From: Streptomyces xanthochromogenes
Lineage (GTDB): Bacteria > Actinomycetota > Actinomycetes > Streptomycetales > Streptomycetaceae
Length of the DNA stretch: 64,000 nt
NCBI RefSeq assembly: GCF_014650455.1
Contig: NZ_BMUZ01000024.1
Coordinates: forward strand, 1-64,000
Direction: 5' to 3'
Translations under genes and position numbers: made by a program
Shown here: positions 50,296 to 58,310 of the stretch, one piece after another
How the letters are laid out: every line of letters begins with the position of its first letter
How positions within the stretch are numbered: position 1 is the first letter of the stretch
The notes under the pieces: model-generated
Told to the model about the DNA's origin: nothing
What the model saw: only the letters and a program-made list of their open reading frames with translations
Databases searched by the model: none

Positions 50296-51660
50296 ATGAC
50301 GGAGCAGGCAGCTACGGACGGACTCGCCAGACAGCTGAGAGCGGCACGCCGGTGGGCGGGAATCACCCAGGAACAGCTCGCCGGCCTGTCCACCGTCAGT
50401 GTTCGAGCCATCCGCGACCTGGAGCAGGGGCGGGTACGGCACCCGCGCCGCGAGACGCTCCGGCTGCTCGCCGACGCCATGCGGCTGGGCGACGCCCGGC
50501 GCGCGGCGCTCGAACTCGCCGTCGAGGGCGCACCCGCCGACACCGTGATGCGCGAGGCGTTCGGGGCCGAACTGGCCCCGCCGCCCGAGCCGTTGCGTCG
50601 CCTGGTCGGCCGGACCGAGGAGCTGCGGGCCCTCACCGGGCTGCTCGCCACCGAGCACGAGCGGCTGCTGACCGTGGTCGGCATCGCGGGCGTCGGCAAG
50701 ACCCGGCTCGCCCAGGAGGCCGCGCTGCTGCTGCACACCCGCGACCGGATGCCCGTCCTCTGGGTCGACATGGGTACGGCAGCAGCGGCGGCCGGCTCCG
50801 CCCGCAGTCCCCGCGCCGCGCTCACCGCCTGGGCGCGTTCCCTGGCCGACGGCGGTCCGGGCCTCGACGAACTGGCCTCGGTCGTCCGCGACCGCGCCGC
50901 CCTCCTGGTCCTCGACGGCCACGACGCCGCATCGCGTCCGGCCCCCCAGCTCCTGGAGCTGCTGCACAGCTGCGAGCGCCTCAAGGTGCTGATCACCGCG
51001 CGGGAACCGCACCGCACCCCCGGCAACCGGCTGCTGCCGCTCGCCCCGCTGCCGCTGCCCGCCCCGGAGCCGTCGTCCGACGCCGCCACACCGCTGCCCG
51101 GGGCATCCCTCAGCGCCGGGGAGCCTGCCGTGGAACTGATGCTGTCCTACGTCGGCCACATGCGTCCCGACCTGCTGCCCACGGACTCCGTCGTGCGCAC
51201 GGTGGCCCGGATCTGCCACGCCCTGGACGGGGTGCCGAGGGCGATGGAGTCCGCCGCGTCCTGGCTGCTGCTGCACTCGCTGGAGGAGTTGCTGAGGATA
51301 GCCAGGACCAGCCCCCTGGACCTCGTGGACGACGCCACCCTCTCCGACGTCAACGAAGAGGGGCTCGGCGCGGTGCTCGCCGCGGCGGTGGGCCGGATGG
51401 ACGCCGCGCAGGCCACCCTCCTCGGCGACCTGGGTGCGCTGGCCGACGGCTGGACCGCCGAGCAGGCCGCCGCCGTCCTGGCCGTCCCCGCCGCGACCGT
51501 GGCCCGCGAGGTCCACGCGCTGATGCTGCGGGGACTGGTCCGCCGGCTGCCGGCGGCGGCGGAGGGTGCCAGCCGCTTCGGGGTCCTCAACCTGGTGCGG
51601 GGGCTCGCGGCGGATCGCGCGGGGGCGGCGGCCCGGCGGTCCGCGGCGCTGGTGCACTGA
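50296..51660 (+). CDS. XRE-type regulator fused to an NB-ARC ATPase
   Basis: This 454-residue protein has a helix-turn-helix at 10-60 (LRAARRWAGITQEQLAGLST) and an NTPase domain with Walker A GIAGVGKT (129-136) and an ALLVLDGHD Walker-B-like strand. A winged helical tail follows, with VPRAMESAASWLLLHSLEEL. The usual TPR or LuxR sensing part is missing, so the protein is short for this family. It may respond to ATP or a ligand and regulate the peptide cluster. The ATG at 50296 has CGAGGAG. Confidence 0.85.
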   Translation: MTEQAATDGLARQLRAARRWAGITQEQLAGLSTVSVRAIRDLEQGRVRHPRRETLRLLADAMRLGDARRAALELAVEGAPADTVMREAFGAELAPPPEPLRRLVGRTEELRALTGLLATEHERLLTVVGIAGVGKTRLAQEAALLLHTRDRMPVLWVDMGTAAAAAGSARSPRAALTAWARSLADGGPGLDELASVVRDRAALLVLDGHDAASRPAPQLLELLHSCERLKVLITAREPHRTPGNRLLPLAPLPLPAPEPSSDAATPLPGASLSAGEPAVELMLSYVGHMRPDLLPTDSVVRTVARICHALDGVPRAMESAASWLLLHSLEELLRIARTSPLDLVDDATLSDVNEEGLGAVLAAAVGRMDAAQATLLGDLGALADGWTAEQAAAVLAVPAATVAREVHALMLRGLVRRLPAAAEGASRFGVLNLVRGLAADRAGAAARRSAALVH

Positions 51661-51937
51661 ACCCGGCGGGTGGCCCGGCCGTCCGAGGTGCTGATACGGC
51701 CCGGCGGTCTGCGGTGCCGGTGCGGCCCCGCGGTCTGCGGTGCCGGTGCACCAGGGGTCGGCCGCGGCTCGCGGTACGTCCTCAACTACGCCTGTTGTTA
51801 AGCCACTTGATCCATTCACCTCACTTGCCCCTGCCCTTGCCTCTCCTATCCGCTACCTGTTGCCCGCTGCTTCTCCCCCCTCTCCTCCCGACCCTCTCCT
51901 CCCGACATCCGTCCGTCACCGAAAGGGCCTTCCCGCC
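51661..51937 (+). promoter_or_regulatory. Upstream region of the carbamoyltransferase gene
   Basis: GCGGTCTGCGGTGCCGGTGC is repeated at 51704-51723 and 51730-51749. The last 110 bp are almost only C and T on the plus strand, with CCCTCTCCTCCCGA occurring twice. No gene is seen. The pyrimidine tract forms the leader before the ribosome site GAAAGGG. Confidence 0.6.
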
Positions 51938-52864
51938 ATGCGCAACCTGATCTCGCTCGCCGACCTCCGGCCCGAGCAGCTCACCCGTATCGTCGCCCGC
52001 GCCGTCGAGTTCGGCCGAGGGGATGTAGAGGACCGTCCGCTGGCCGGCCGCCAGGTGGGCATCTTCTTCCGCAAGTCCTCCACCAGGACGCGTACGTCGT
52101 TCTGGAGCGGGGCCACCCGCCTGGGTGCCGACGTCATCACCTTCGGGCCGGACGAACTCCAACTCTCCACCGGCGAGACCGTGGAGGACACCAGCCGCGT
52201 CCTCGGCCAGTACCTGGACGCCCTCGTCGTGCGCACCAACGGCGACGTCGAGGAGATGCGCCGGCTCGGCACCAGCCCGGACCTCGCCGTCGTCAACGCG
52301 CTCAGCCTGGACGAGCACCCCACCCAGGCCATCGCCGACCTGGCCACGCTCACCGAGCGCTTCGGGTCCCTCGCCGGCCGCCATCTGCTCGTCGTCGGCG
52401 AGGGCAACAGCTCCGGAGCCGCCCTCGCGCTGGCCGGGGCGCTCGTCCCCGAGCTGCGCGTCACCCTGCTGTGCCCCGAGGGCTACGAGGTGCCCAAGAC
52501 CGTTCTGGACGCGGTCGACGAGCTGAGCGGCGGTCACCACCAGGTCGTTCAGATCACCGACCCGGACGCGGTCGACGGCCCGGTGGACGCGATCTACACC
52601 AGCCGCTGGCAGACCATGGGCGTGCCCAAGGCCGACCCGAACTGGCTGGCGTCCTTCGAGGGGTTCCGCATCGACCGCGACTTCTTCGACCGCCACAGCG
52701 GCGCGCACACCGTGTTCCTGCACGACCTGCCCGCCGTGCGCGGCCAGGAGGTCACCGACGAGGTCCTGGACGGCGAGCGCAGCCTCGCCTGGCGACAGGC
52801 GCACCACAAGATGACGGCCGCGATGGCGGTCCTGGAGTGGTGCGTGGTGGGCCTGGACGACTGA
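51938..52864 (+). CDS. Ornithine-carbamoyltransferase homologue with altered substrate motifs
   Basis: This 308-residue protein has the carbamoyl-phosphate loop STRTRT (48-53) and DEHPTQ (125-130), both standard for the family. The ornithine-binding HCLP is changed to HDLP in LHDLPAVRG (261-269), and the SMG loop reads TSRWQTMG (221-228). The Cys-to-Asp change suggests a carbamoyl acceptor other than plain ornithine. Beside an NRPS it is likely to make a ureido or citrulline-like building block. The start at ATG 51938 has GAAAGGG upstream. Confidence 0.85.
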   Translation: MRNLISLADLRPEQLTRIVARAVEFGRGDVEDRPLAGRQVGIFFRKSSTRTRTSFWSGATRLGADVITFGPDELQLSTGETVEDTSRVLGQYLDALVVRTNGDVEEMRRLGTSPDLAVVNALSLDEHPTQAIADLATLTERFGSLAGRHLLVVGEGNSSGAALALAGALVPELRVTLLCPEGYEVPKTVLDAVDELSGGHHQVVQITDPDAVDGPVDAIYTSRWQTMGVPKADPNWLASFEGFRIDRDFFDRHSGAHTVFLHDLPAVRGQEVTDEVLDGERSLAWRQAHHKMTAAMAVLEWCVVGLDD

Positions 52865-52882
52865 GGACGTACGGGGCCCACG

Positions 52883-52942
52883 CACACCGGGGCGGCGTCG
52901 GTACCGGCTCCGAGCGAGCCGTACCGACGCCGCCCCGGTGTG
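52883..52942. terminator. Long perfect hairpin between carbamoyltransferase and mbtH-like gene
   Basis: Perfect 22-base arms (52883-52904 and 52921-52942, starting CACACCGGGGCGGCG) are extended by GGCTC/GAGCC across one bulged C to a 5-base loop. It serves two convergent genes. Confidence 0.88.
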
Positions 52943-52953
52943 GGCCGGACGGT

Positions 52954-53166
52954 TCAGGCTCCCATCGCGGCCACCACCGAACGCGGGCGCAGGTCGGTCC
53001 AGTTGGCCTCGATGTACTCGGTGCACTCCTGCTTGCTGCCCTCCTCGTGCGCCTGCTGCCAGCCGTCGGGACGACGGATGCGGGCGGGCCACAGCGAGTG
53101 CTGGCCCTCGTCGTTGACCAGGACGACGAATCGGCCGTCGGCGTCGTCGAACGGGTTGGTTGCCAT
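52954..53166 (-). CDS. MbtH-like NRPS chaperone
   Basis: This 70-residue protein has the MbtH signature: NPFDDADGRFVVLVNDEGQH, SLWP, PDGWQQAHEEGS and the final WTDLRPRSV. MbtH proteins bind adenylation domains and are needed for their folding or activity, so it should serve the NRPS at 58311. The ATG at 53166 follows GAGGTGAC. A second Met three codons upstream is less likely. Confidence 0.95.
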   Translation of the reverse strand: MATNPFDDADGRFVVLVNDEGQHSLWPARIRRPDGWQQAHEEGSKQECTEYIEANWTDLRPRSVVAAMGA

Positions 53167-53313
53167 GGAAGTCACCTCTGTCGGTCCGTGGAACAGGTCG
53201 GTACGGGGCGTCGCCTCCGCACCGCTGCCTCGACGCTAGGCAGCGCGGCCCGCGAAATCGGGCAGCACGGGCGGCAGTTGGGCGGCATGACGTCGACGCC
53301 GCCGGCTCCGCGG

Positions 53314-53595
53314 TCAGGCCGGCACGGCCGTGACCTGGCGGGCGCGCGTGACGGCGACCCCGGCGGCGACCGCCGCGGCCCGCACCGCGCCGAGCGCCTC
53401 GCGCAGCAGTTCCGTGCGCAGCTCGGGCTGGTCGGCGAGCTCGGGCCGGTCGGCGTCGAGCAGTTGCACCGCCGCCTCAAGGACCGCGAACTTCGCCTCA
53501 CCCACGGCTTCACGGCGATCGGCCTGGGACATGGCCTCGCGCAGCGCCGCGGTCAGCAATTCGTCGGGGGCGGCGACAGGGGCGATCTGGGACAT
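53314..53595 (-). CDS. Small helical protein of unknown function in the peptide cluster
   Basis: This 93-residue protein is rich in Ala, Glu and Arg and almost wholly helical (ELLTAALREAMSQADRREAV, ELRTELLREALGAVRAAAVA). The ribosome site GAAGGAG is strong. No family is recognised. It is likely transcribed with the MbtH gene and lies divergent from the mutase operon. Confidence 0.65.
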   Translation of the reverse strand: MSQIAPVAAPDELLTAALREAMSQADRREAVGEAKFAVLEAAVQLLDADRPELADQPELRTELLREALGAVRAAAVAAGVAVTRARQVTAVPA

Positions 53596-53992
53596 GGGTC
53601 CACTCCTTCGCAAGGTACGGCAAGGCAGGGTCGAAGCCGGTAACTCGCTTGTCCGCTTTCCTCGTTGATCTCAGCCATTCGATCCGGGTCGTTCGATCCG
53701 GGTGGTTCGATCTCGGACGTTGATCCCGCGCGAGTGCGCCGGCTGTGCGGGCGGGTACCGAAGTGGCGACGCGATCGCGTTCCTTCGCGTCCTTCACACC
53801 GGTCCGGCACCGGAAAGCGACTGTACGTCGGGCCGTGAATCCCGTATCGACCGGCAGCGGCAACTGCCGCCCGGCTGCCGCCTCGGGCGCCGGTGAGCCG
53901 CGTGACGCGTTCCTACGATCAATGGCGTAAGGAAGTTCCGAGCCATCCAGGACCTCCTTCTCCCATTGACATCCCATGATGCGGACGAAGTG
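53596..53992. promoter_or_regulatory. Divergent spacer before the mutase operon
   Basis: No gene is seen. TTCGATCCGGGT occurs at 53678-53689 and 53692-53703, with a third partial TTCGATC at 53706. This 14 bp-spaced repeat is a candidate regulator site. The right end (53930-53990) is less GC-rich and probably holds the operon promoter. Confidence 0.5.
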
Positions 53993-54574
53993 ATGAAGCA
54001 GCCTGCGGAATTGGCGCCCCGAGATACGTCCGGGCCGCTGGACGTCGTGGTCACCGGACTGCCGTCCGATGCCCACACCTGGAATCTCGTGTTCATGCAA
54101 TTGCTGCTCGAAGACCTCGGACACCGAGTCGTCAATCTGGGGCCGTGCATCGCCCAGGACGAGATCGTCGAGTCGTGCTGCAAGTACCAGCCCGACCTGC
54201 TCGTGGTGAGCAGTGTGAACGGCCACGGATTCCACGACGCCGAATACCTCGTGCGGGCGCTCCGGGCACGCTGGGAGCTGGCCGGGCTGCCGGCCGTCGT
54301 CGGCGGCAAGCTCGGTGTCCGGGGTGCCGAGGGACAGGACGGGCAGCGCCGGCGGCTGCTGGCGGCGGGCTTCGACGCCGTGTTCCACGACGAGCAGGGC
54401 CTCGCGCCCTTCGAGGCGTTCGTCGCCGCGCTGGCGGCCGACCGCACCCGAGTCGTGCCGGGCGACGGTCAACTCAGCGCACAGTGCGCCGAGTTCGAGG
54501 CCAATGACAGTCAACTCACCGCCGGTCGCGGTGCGCTCGTACCGGTCGGCGCTCGGGAAGGAGCGGCTCGATGA
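53993..54574 (+). CDS. B12-binding small subunit of a glutamate-mutase-like enzyme
   Basis: About 193 residues from ATG 53993. A TTG at 53966 adds nine residues, and neither start has a good ribosome site. The cobalamin-binding Rossmann-like fold is clear: VVVTGLPSDAHTWNLVF, SSVNGHG (73-79) and GGKLG (104-108). The base-off loop DxHxxG reads DAHTWN, keeping Asp and His but losing the Gly. Its partner, the E subunit, follows with an ATGA overlap. Together they should interconvert glutamate and 3-methylaspartate or a close analogue. Confidence 0.85.
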   Translation: MKQPAELAPRDTSGPLDVVVTGLPSDAHTWNLVFMQLLLEDLGHRVVNLGPCIAQDEIVESCCKYQPDLLVVSSVNGHGFHDAEYLVRALRARWELAGLPAVVGGKLGVRGAEGQDGQRRRLLAAGFDAVFHDEQGLAPFEAFVAALAADRTRVVPGDGQLSAQCAEFEANDSQLTAGRGALVPVGAREGAAR

Positions 54575-55887
54575 CGTCCTTCGGCCGGTTCGTGGCCGCC
54601 GCCCGCGCCCGGGGCACCCTCGTGGTGCAGCCTCGCATGGGCTTCTCGGAGCCCGCCCGGATGCGGGCCGGACTGCTCGCCACCAAGGGCGCGGCGGAAG
54701 CGGTCGCCGGCACCCTCACCATCGACAGCTACACCCGCGTCTGCGACGAACCGGCCGCCGTACGCGCCCTCAACGCGGACGTCTCCCTCAACGGCTACCC
54801 CATCACCTCCTACAGCCCGCACACCTCCCACTGGGTCCTGGACGGCATTCCCGGCCCGGGCTTCCCCGTCCAGGTCCGGCACGGCTCGGCGAGCCCGCAG
54901 CGGATCGTCGCCGCGCTCGCCCGGCTGGGCCTGACCGCCACCGAGGGCGGCCCGGTCTCCTACTGCCTGCCCTACGGCCGCACCCCGCTGGTCGACTCGA
55001 TGCGCAACTGGCAGGAAGCCTGCGAGCAGTTGGCCGCGCTGCGCGCCCAGGGCGCCGAACCGCACCTGGAGAGCTTCGGCGGCTGCATGCTCGGCCAACT
55101 CTGCCCGCCCGGACTGCTGGTGGCGATCAGCGCCCTTGAGGGGCTCTTCTTCCACCGGGCCGGACTGCGTTCCATCTCCCTCAGCTACACCCAGCAGACC
55201 AGCCCCGAGCAGGACCGGCAGGCCGTGCGCGCGCTGCGCCGCCTCGCGGCCGAGCTCCTGCCCGACACCGACTGGCACGTCGTCGTCTACACCTACATGG
55301 GGGTCTACCCCCGCTCCCCGCACGGCGCCCGCGCCCTGCTTGAGCGCTCCGCCGAACTCGCGGTCCTGGCCGGCGCGGACCGGCTCATCGTGAAGACCGC
55401 CGCCGAGGCGCACCGCATCCCGACCGTCGCCGAAAACGTGGAGGCCCTGCGCGTCGCCGCCCGGGCCGCCGCCCGCACCACGGCGCCGGCCGCCGCCGTC
55501 GCCCTCGACACCGCCGACAACCCCGTCTACGCCGAGGCCCGCGCCCTCGTGGACGCCGTACTCGACCTGGACGGCGACCTCGGCAGCGCGCTGCTCAAGG
55601 CGTTCGAGCGCGGCTACCTCGACGTCCCCTTCTGCCTGCACCCCGACAACGCCGGCCGCACCCGCAGCCACATCGACGCGGACGGTCGGCTCACCTGGTC
55701 CGACATCGGGGCGCTGCCCATCGGCCGGGTCACCGGACAGCGCGGCGCCCGGCTCACCGCCGCCGGCCTGTACGACGCCCTGACCTACGTGCAGCGCCGC
55801 TACGACGAGGCGCCCGACCCCCGCCCCGCTCCCGGCCCGCAGCGTGCTGCCGCCGACGGGCCCGCCCACGAACTGCTGGAGGTATGA
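54571..55887 (+). CDS. Methylaspartate mutase E-like catalytic subunit
   Basis: This 438-residue TIM-barrel-type protein matches glutamate mutase component E: VVQPRMGF near the start, TLTIDSYTR and LNGYPITSY. HLESFGGCMLGQLCPPGLLV and LSYTQQTSPEQD form the substrate pocket region. Glutamate mutases in NRPS clusters supply 3-methylaspartate (for example in friulimicin-type and skyllamycin pathways). It is slightly shorter than catabolic enzymes. Translation is coupled on both sides. Confidence 0.88.
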   Translation: MTSFGRFVAAARARGTLVVQPRMGFSEPARMRAGLLATKGAAEAVAGTLTIDSYTRVCDEPAAVRALNADVSLNGYPITSYSPHTSHWVLDGIPGPGFPVQVRHGSASPQRIVAALARLGLTATEGGPVSYCLPYGRTPLVDSMRNWQEACEQLAALRAQGAEPHLESFGGCMLGQLCPPGLLVAISALEGLFFHRAGLRSISLSYTQQTSPEQDRQAVRALRRLAAELLPDTDWHVVVYTYMGVYPRSPHGARALLERSAELAVLAGADRLIVKTAAEAHRIPTVAENVEALRVAARAAARTTAPAAAVALDTADNPVYAEARALVDAVLDLDGDLGSALLKAFERGYLDVPFCLHPDNAGRTRSHIDADGRLTWSDIGALPIGRVTGQRGARLTAAGLYDALTYVQRRYDEAPDPRPAPGPQRAAADGPAHELLEV

Positions 55888-56906
55888 CCATGACCGTGAC
55901 CGCCCCCGAGGCCGTGGACGAGGCAACGGTGCCGTTCCCGTCCTCGCCCGACGCCCACCTCACCGACCCCCGCACCCGGGCCACCCTGCGCGTGCAGAGC
56001 CGTATGCTCGCCGCCACCCGCGCCTTCCTGACCGGGCAGGGCTTCCAGGAACTGCTGCCGCCCCTCATCGGACCGGTCACCGACCCCGGCATCCGGGGCT
56101 CCAAGCAGGTGGACGTCGACTTCTACGGCCACAAGTACAAGCTGATGACGAGCGCGATCCTCTACAAGCAGGCCTCGCTGCTCGCTTTCGACAAGATCTT
56201 CTACATCGCGCCCAACATCCGCCTGGAGCCGGTCGAGACGGCCGTCACCCACCGCCACCTCGTCGAGTTCCACCAGATCGACGTGGAGATGCGCGACGCC
56301 CGCCGCGAGGACGCGATGCACCTCGCCGAGCAGCTCGTCACCCACGTCGTCACCGACGTGGTCGCCTCGATGCCCGCCGAACTCGACGTGCTCGGCCGCG
56401 ACACCGACACCCTGCGCCGGGCCGTCACCGAGGCCTTCGGCCGCGTCGGACACGCGCAGGCCACCGCCGGCCTGATCGACGCCGGGCACCCGCAGGACCC
56501 GGCCGCCGAGATCGACTGGCAGGGCGAGGAGATCGTCTCCGCGGGCGCGGACCGCCCCTTCTTCATCACCGACTATCCCAAGGGCTCGCGCGGCTTCTAC
56601 GACAAGGAGAACCCCGAACAGCCCGGCGTGCTGCGCAACTTCGACCTCATCGCCCCCGAGGGCTACGGCGAACTCGCCAGCGGCAGCGAGCGCGAGCACG
56701 ACTACGCCACCCTCGTCACCAGGATGCGCGAGACCGGCGAGAACCCCGCCAAGTACGGCTGGTACCTGGACCTGGCCCGCCGCGGCATCCCCGGCAGCTC
56801 CGGCTTCGGCATCGGCCTGGAGCGCTTCACCCGGTACGTCACCGGACGGCAGGTCGCCTGGCAGGCCAGCGCCTACCCGAAGCTCCCCGGGGTGGTGTCG
56901 GCGTGA
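55884..56906 (+). CDS. Stand-alone AsnRS-like (class II synthetase-fold) enzyme
   Basis: This 340-residue protein has only the class II catalytic core, with motif 2 NIRLEP (111-116), HLVEFHQIDVEM (125-136) and motif 3 GIGLERF (309-315). The anticodon-binding domain of AsnRS/AspRS is absent, so it should not charge tRNA in the normal way. Archaeal paralogues of this type make asparagine from aspartate by acyl-adenylate. Here the enzyme may activate or amidate 3-methylaspartate. ATG 55884 overlaps the previous stop. ATG 55890 has better spacing from GGAGG. Confidence 0.85.
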   Translation: MTMTVTAPEAVDEATVPFPSSPDAHLTDPRTRATLRVQSRMLAATRAFLTGQGFQELLPPLIGPVTDPGIRGSKQVDVDFYGHKYKLMTSAILYKQASLLAFDKIFYIAPNIRLEPVETAVTHRHLVEFHQIDVEMRDARREDAMHLAEQLVTHVVTDVVASMPAELDVLGRDTDTLRRAVTEAFGRVGHAQATAGLIDAGHPQDPAAEIDWQGEEIVSAGADRPFFITDYPKGSRGFYDKENPEQPGVLRNFDLIAPEGYGELASGSEREHDYATLVTRMRETGENPAKYGWYLDLARRGIPGSSGFGIGLERFTRYVTGRQVAWQASAYPKLPGVVSA

Positions 56907-58186
56907 GCACCGCACTCGTCGCGCACGGCTTCCCCGAGGAACAGGTCCGCGCCCGGGCCCGGCTCGGTGCCGCCGCCGCCTTCCCCGCCGAGTCCGGCTA
57001 CGGCAGCGGACTGCTCGGCGCCGGCCCGGCACCGTATGTACCGGCCCCGGACGACGACCTGGAGCGCATCCGGATCGTCCCGCCGGTCTTCATGCCCGAG
57101 CGCCTGAAGAAGCTCATCGACCTCGGCCGCGAACCCCTCTACAGCGACGTCGACCTCGAAACCGTCATCGGCGGATTCACCAGCCGACTGCCCTTGTACG
57201 TCTCCGCGTTCGGCTCGACACAGGTGGCCAGCCACGACCTCGGGGAGGCCGCGGGACGGCAGGCGGCCCAGCTCGGCGTCCCGCTGGTCATCGGCGAGAA
57301 CGTGGTCCCCGTCAACGGCTACCGCAGTGCCGGCGACACCGGTGTCACCCCGCTGCTCGGCCGGATCGCCGCCTACGCCGAGGCCGCCGACGAGATGTTC
57401 GGCGGCGTCGCCGTCCAGCAGTCCACCGAGGACGCCGACGCCGAGGTGTGGAACCTCGTCTACAGCGACCCCGTCAGCGAACCCCTGCTCGCCACCGGCC
57501 GGCTCGCCTTCGAGCTGAAGGTCGGCCAGGGCGCCAAGCCCGGCCTCGGCGGCCTCACCGTCCTCGGCCGGGACACCGCGAGCCGCGTCGCCGAGCAGTA
57601 CGCCACCGACGAGGTGTTCGGCGCCGACAGCGACCGGGTGCTGCGGGTCAGCAGCCCCGGCACCTTCACCGAGGAGATCCTGCGCCAGCAGGTCCGGCTC
57701 ATGCGCAACAACTTCCCCCGCGTGAAGGTGTGGGTGAAGCTGCACCCGGGCCGGGACGTCGCCCTCGCCGCGGCCACGGCCTGGGCGGCAGGCGCCGACG
57801 CCGTCACCGTCGACGGCGCCGAGGGCGGCACCGCCTGGGCCCCCACCGGCTTCCTCTCCCACGTCGGGCTGCCGCTCGCCGACTGCCTGCGCCACCTGGG
57901 CCGCACGGACCGCTGCCTCCTGGCCAGCGGCCGCATGTGGGAGGGCACCCGGGCCGTGAAGGCGCTCGCCCTCGGGGCCCGCGCCGTCGGTCTCGGCCGG
58001 GCCGCGCTCCTCGCCGTCGACGAGGACCGCGAGGCCGGTCTGCGCCGCCTCGTCGAGGCCTTCGCCCTGGAGACGCGGATGCTGACCAGCGCGGTCGGCA
58101 AGTACCACGTGGGCGCCCTCGACCCCGAGGACCTGCTCCTCCCGGCCGCCTGGCACACGCCACCGGCCGCGCCCGGCGCCGCCTGA
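56903..58186 (+). CDS. GltB-like FMN-dependent enzyme
   Basis: This 427-residue protein matches the FMN-binding synthase domain of glutamate synthase: PLYVSAFGSTQVA, FELKVGQGAKPGLGG, KVWVKLHPGRDVAL and AVTVDGAEGGTAWAP with the FMN-site pattern. The cysteine cluster that binds the iron-sulfur centre in true GltB is not visible, nor is a glutaminase domain. It may do an FMN reaction on an amino acid made by the preceding enzymes, such as imine reduction or ammonia transfer. The GTGA overlap ties it to the AsnRS-like gene. Confidence 0.82.
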   Translation: MSTALVAHGFPEEQVRARARLGAAAAFPAESGYGSGLLGAGPAPYVPAPDDDLERIRIVPPVFMPERLKKLIDLGREPLYSDVDLETVIGGFTSRLPLYVSAFGSTQVASHDLGEAAGRQAAQLGVPLVIGENVVPVNGYRSAGDTGVTPLLGRIAAYAEAADEMFGGVAVQQSTEDADAEVWNLVYSDPVSEPLLATGRLAFELKVGQGAKPGLGGLTVLGRDTASRVAEQYATDEVFGADSDRVLRVSSPGTFTEEILRQQVRLMRNNFPRVKVWVKLHPGRDVALAAATAWAAGADAVTVDGAEGGTAWAPTGFLSHVGLPLADCLRHLGRTDRCLLASGRMWEGTRAVKALALGARAVGLGRAALLAVDEDREAGLRRLVEAFALETRMLTSAVGKYHVGALDPEDLLLPAAWHTPPAAPGAA

Positions 58187-58310
58187 CCCGGGCACCACGC
58201 CCCGCGCCTTTTCCGCACCGCACACGCGATTCCCCAGTCGTGGCCGCACCGGTTTCCGGCACGCCGCGAGACCCGTGCAGACCCCGAACTTCGAGAATGG
58301 TGTCGAGAAG

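Noticed and set aside
53678..53720. tRNA T-arm-like words (GTTCGATCC)
   Set aside because: No matching acceptor, D or anticodon arms could be drawn around them. They are tandem repeats.
53510..54514. Minus-strand frame opposite the B12-binding subunit
   Set aside because: The plus-strand frame has SSVNGHG and GGKLG motifs. The antisense product has no domain.
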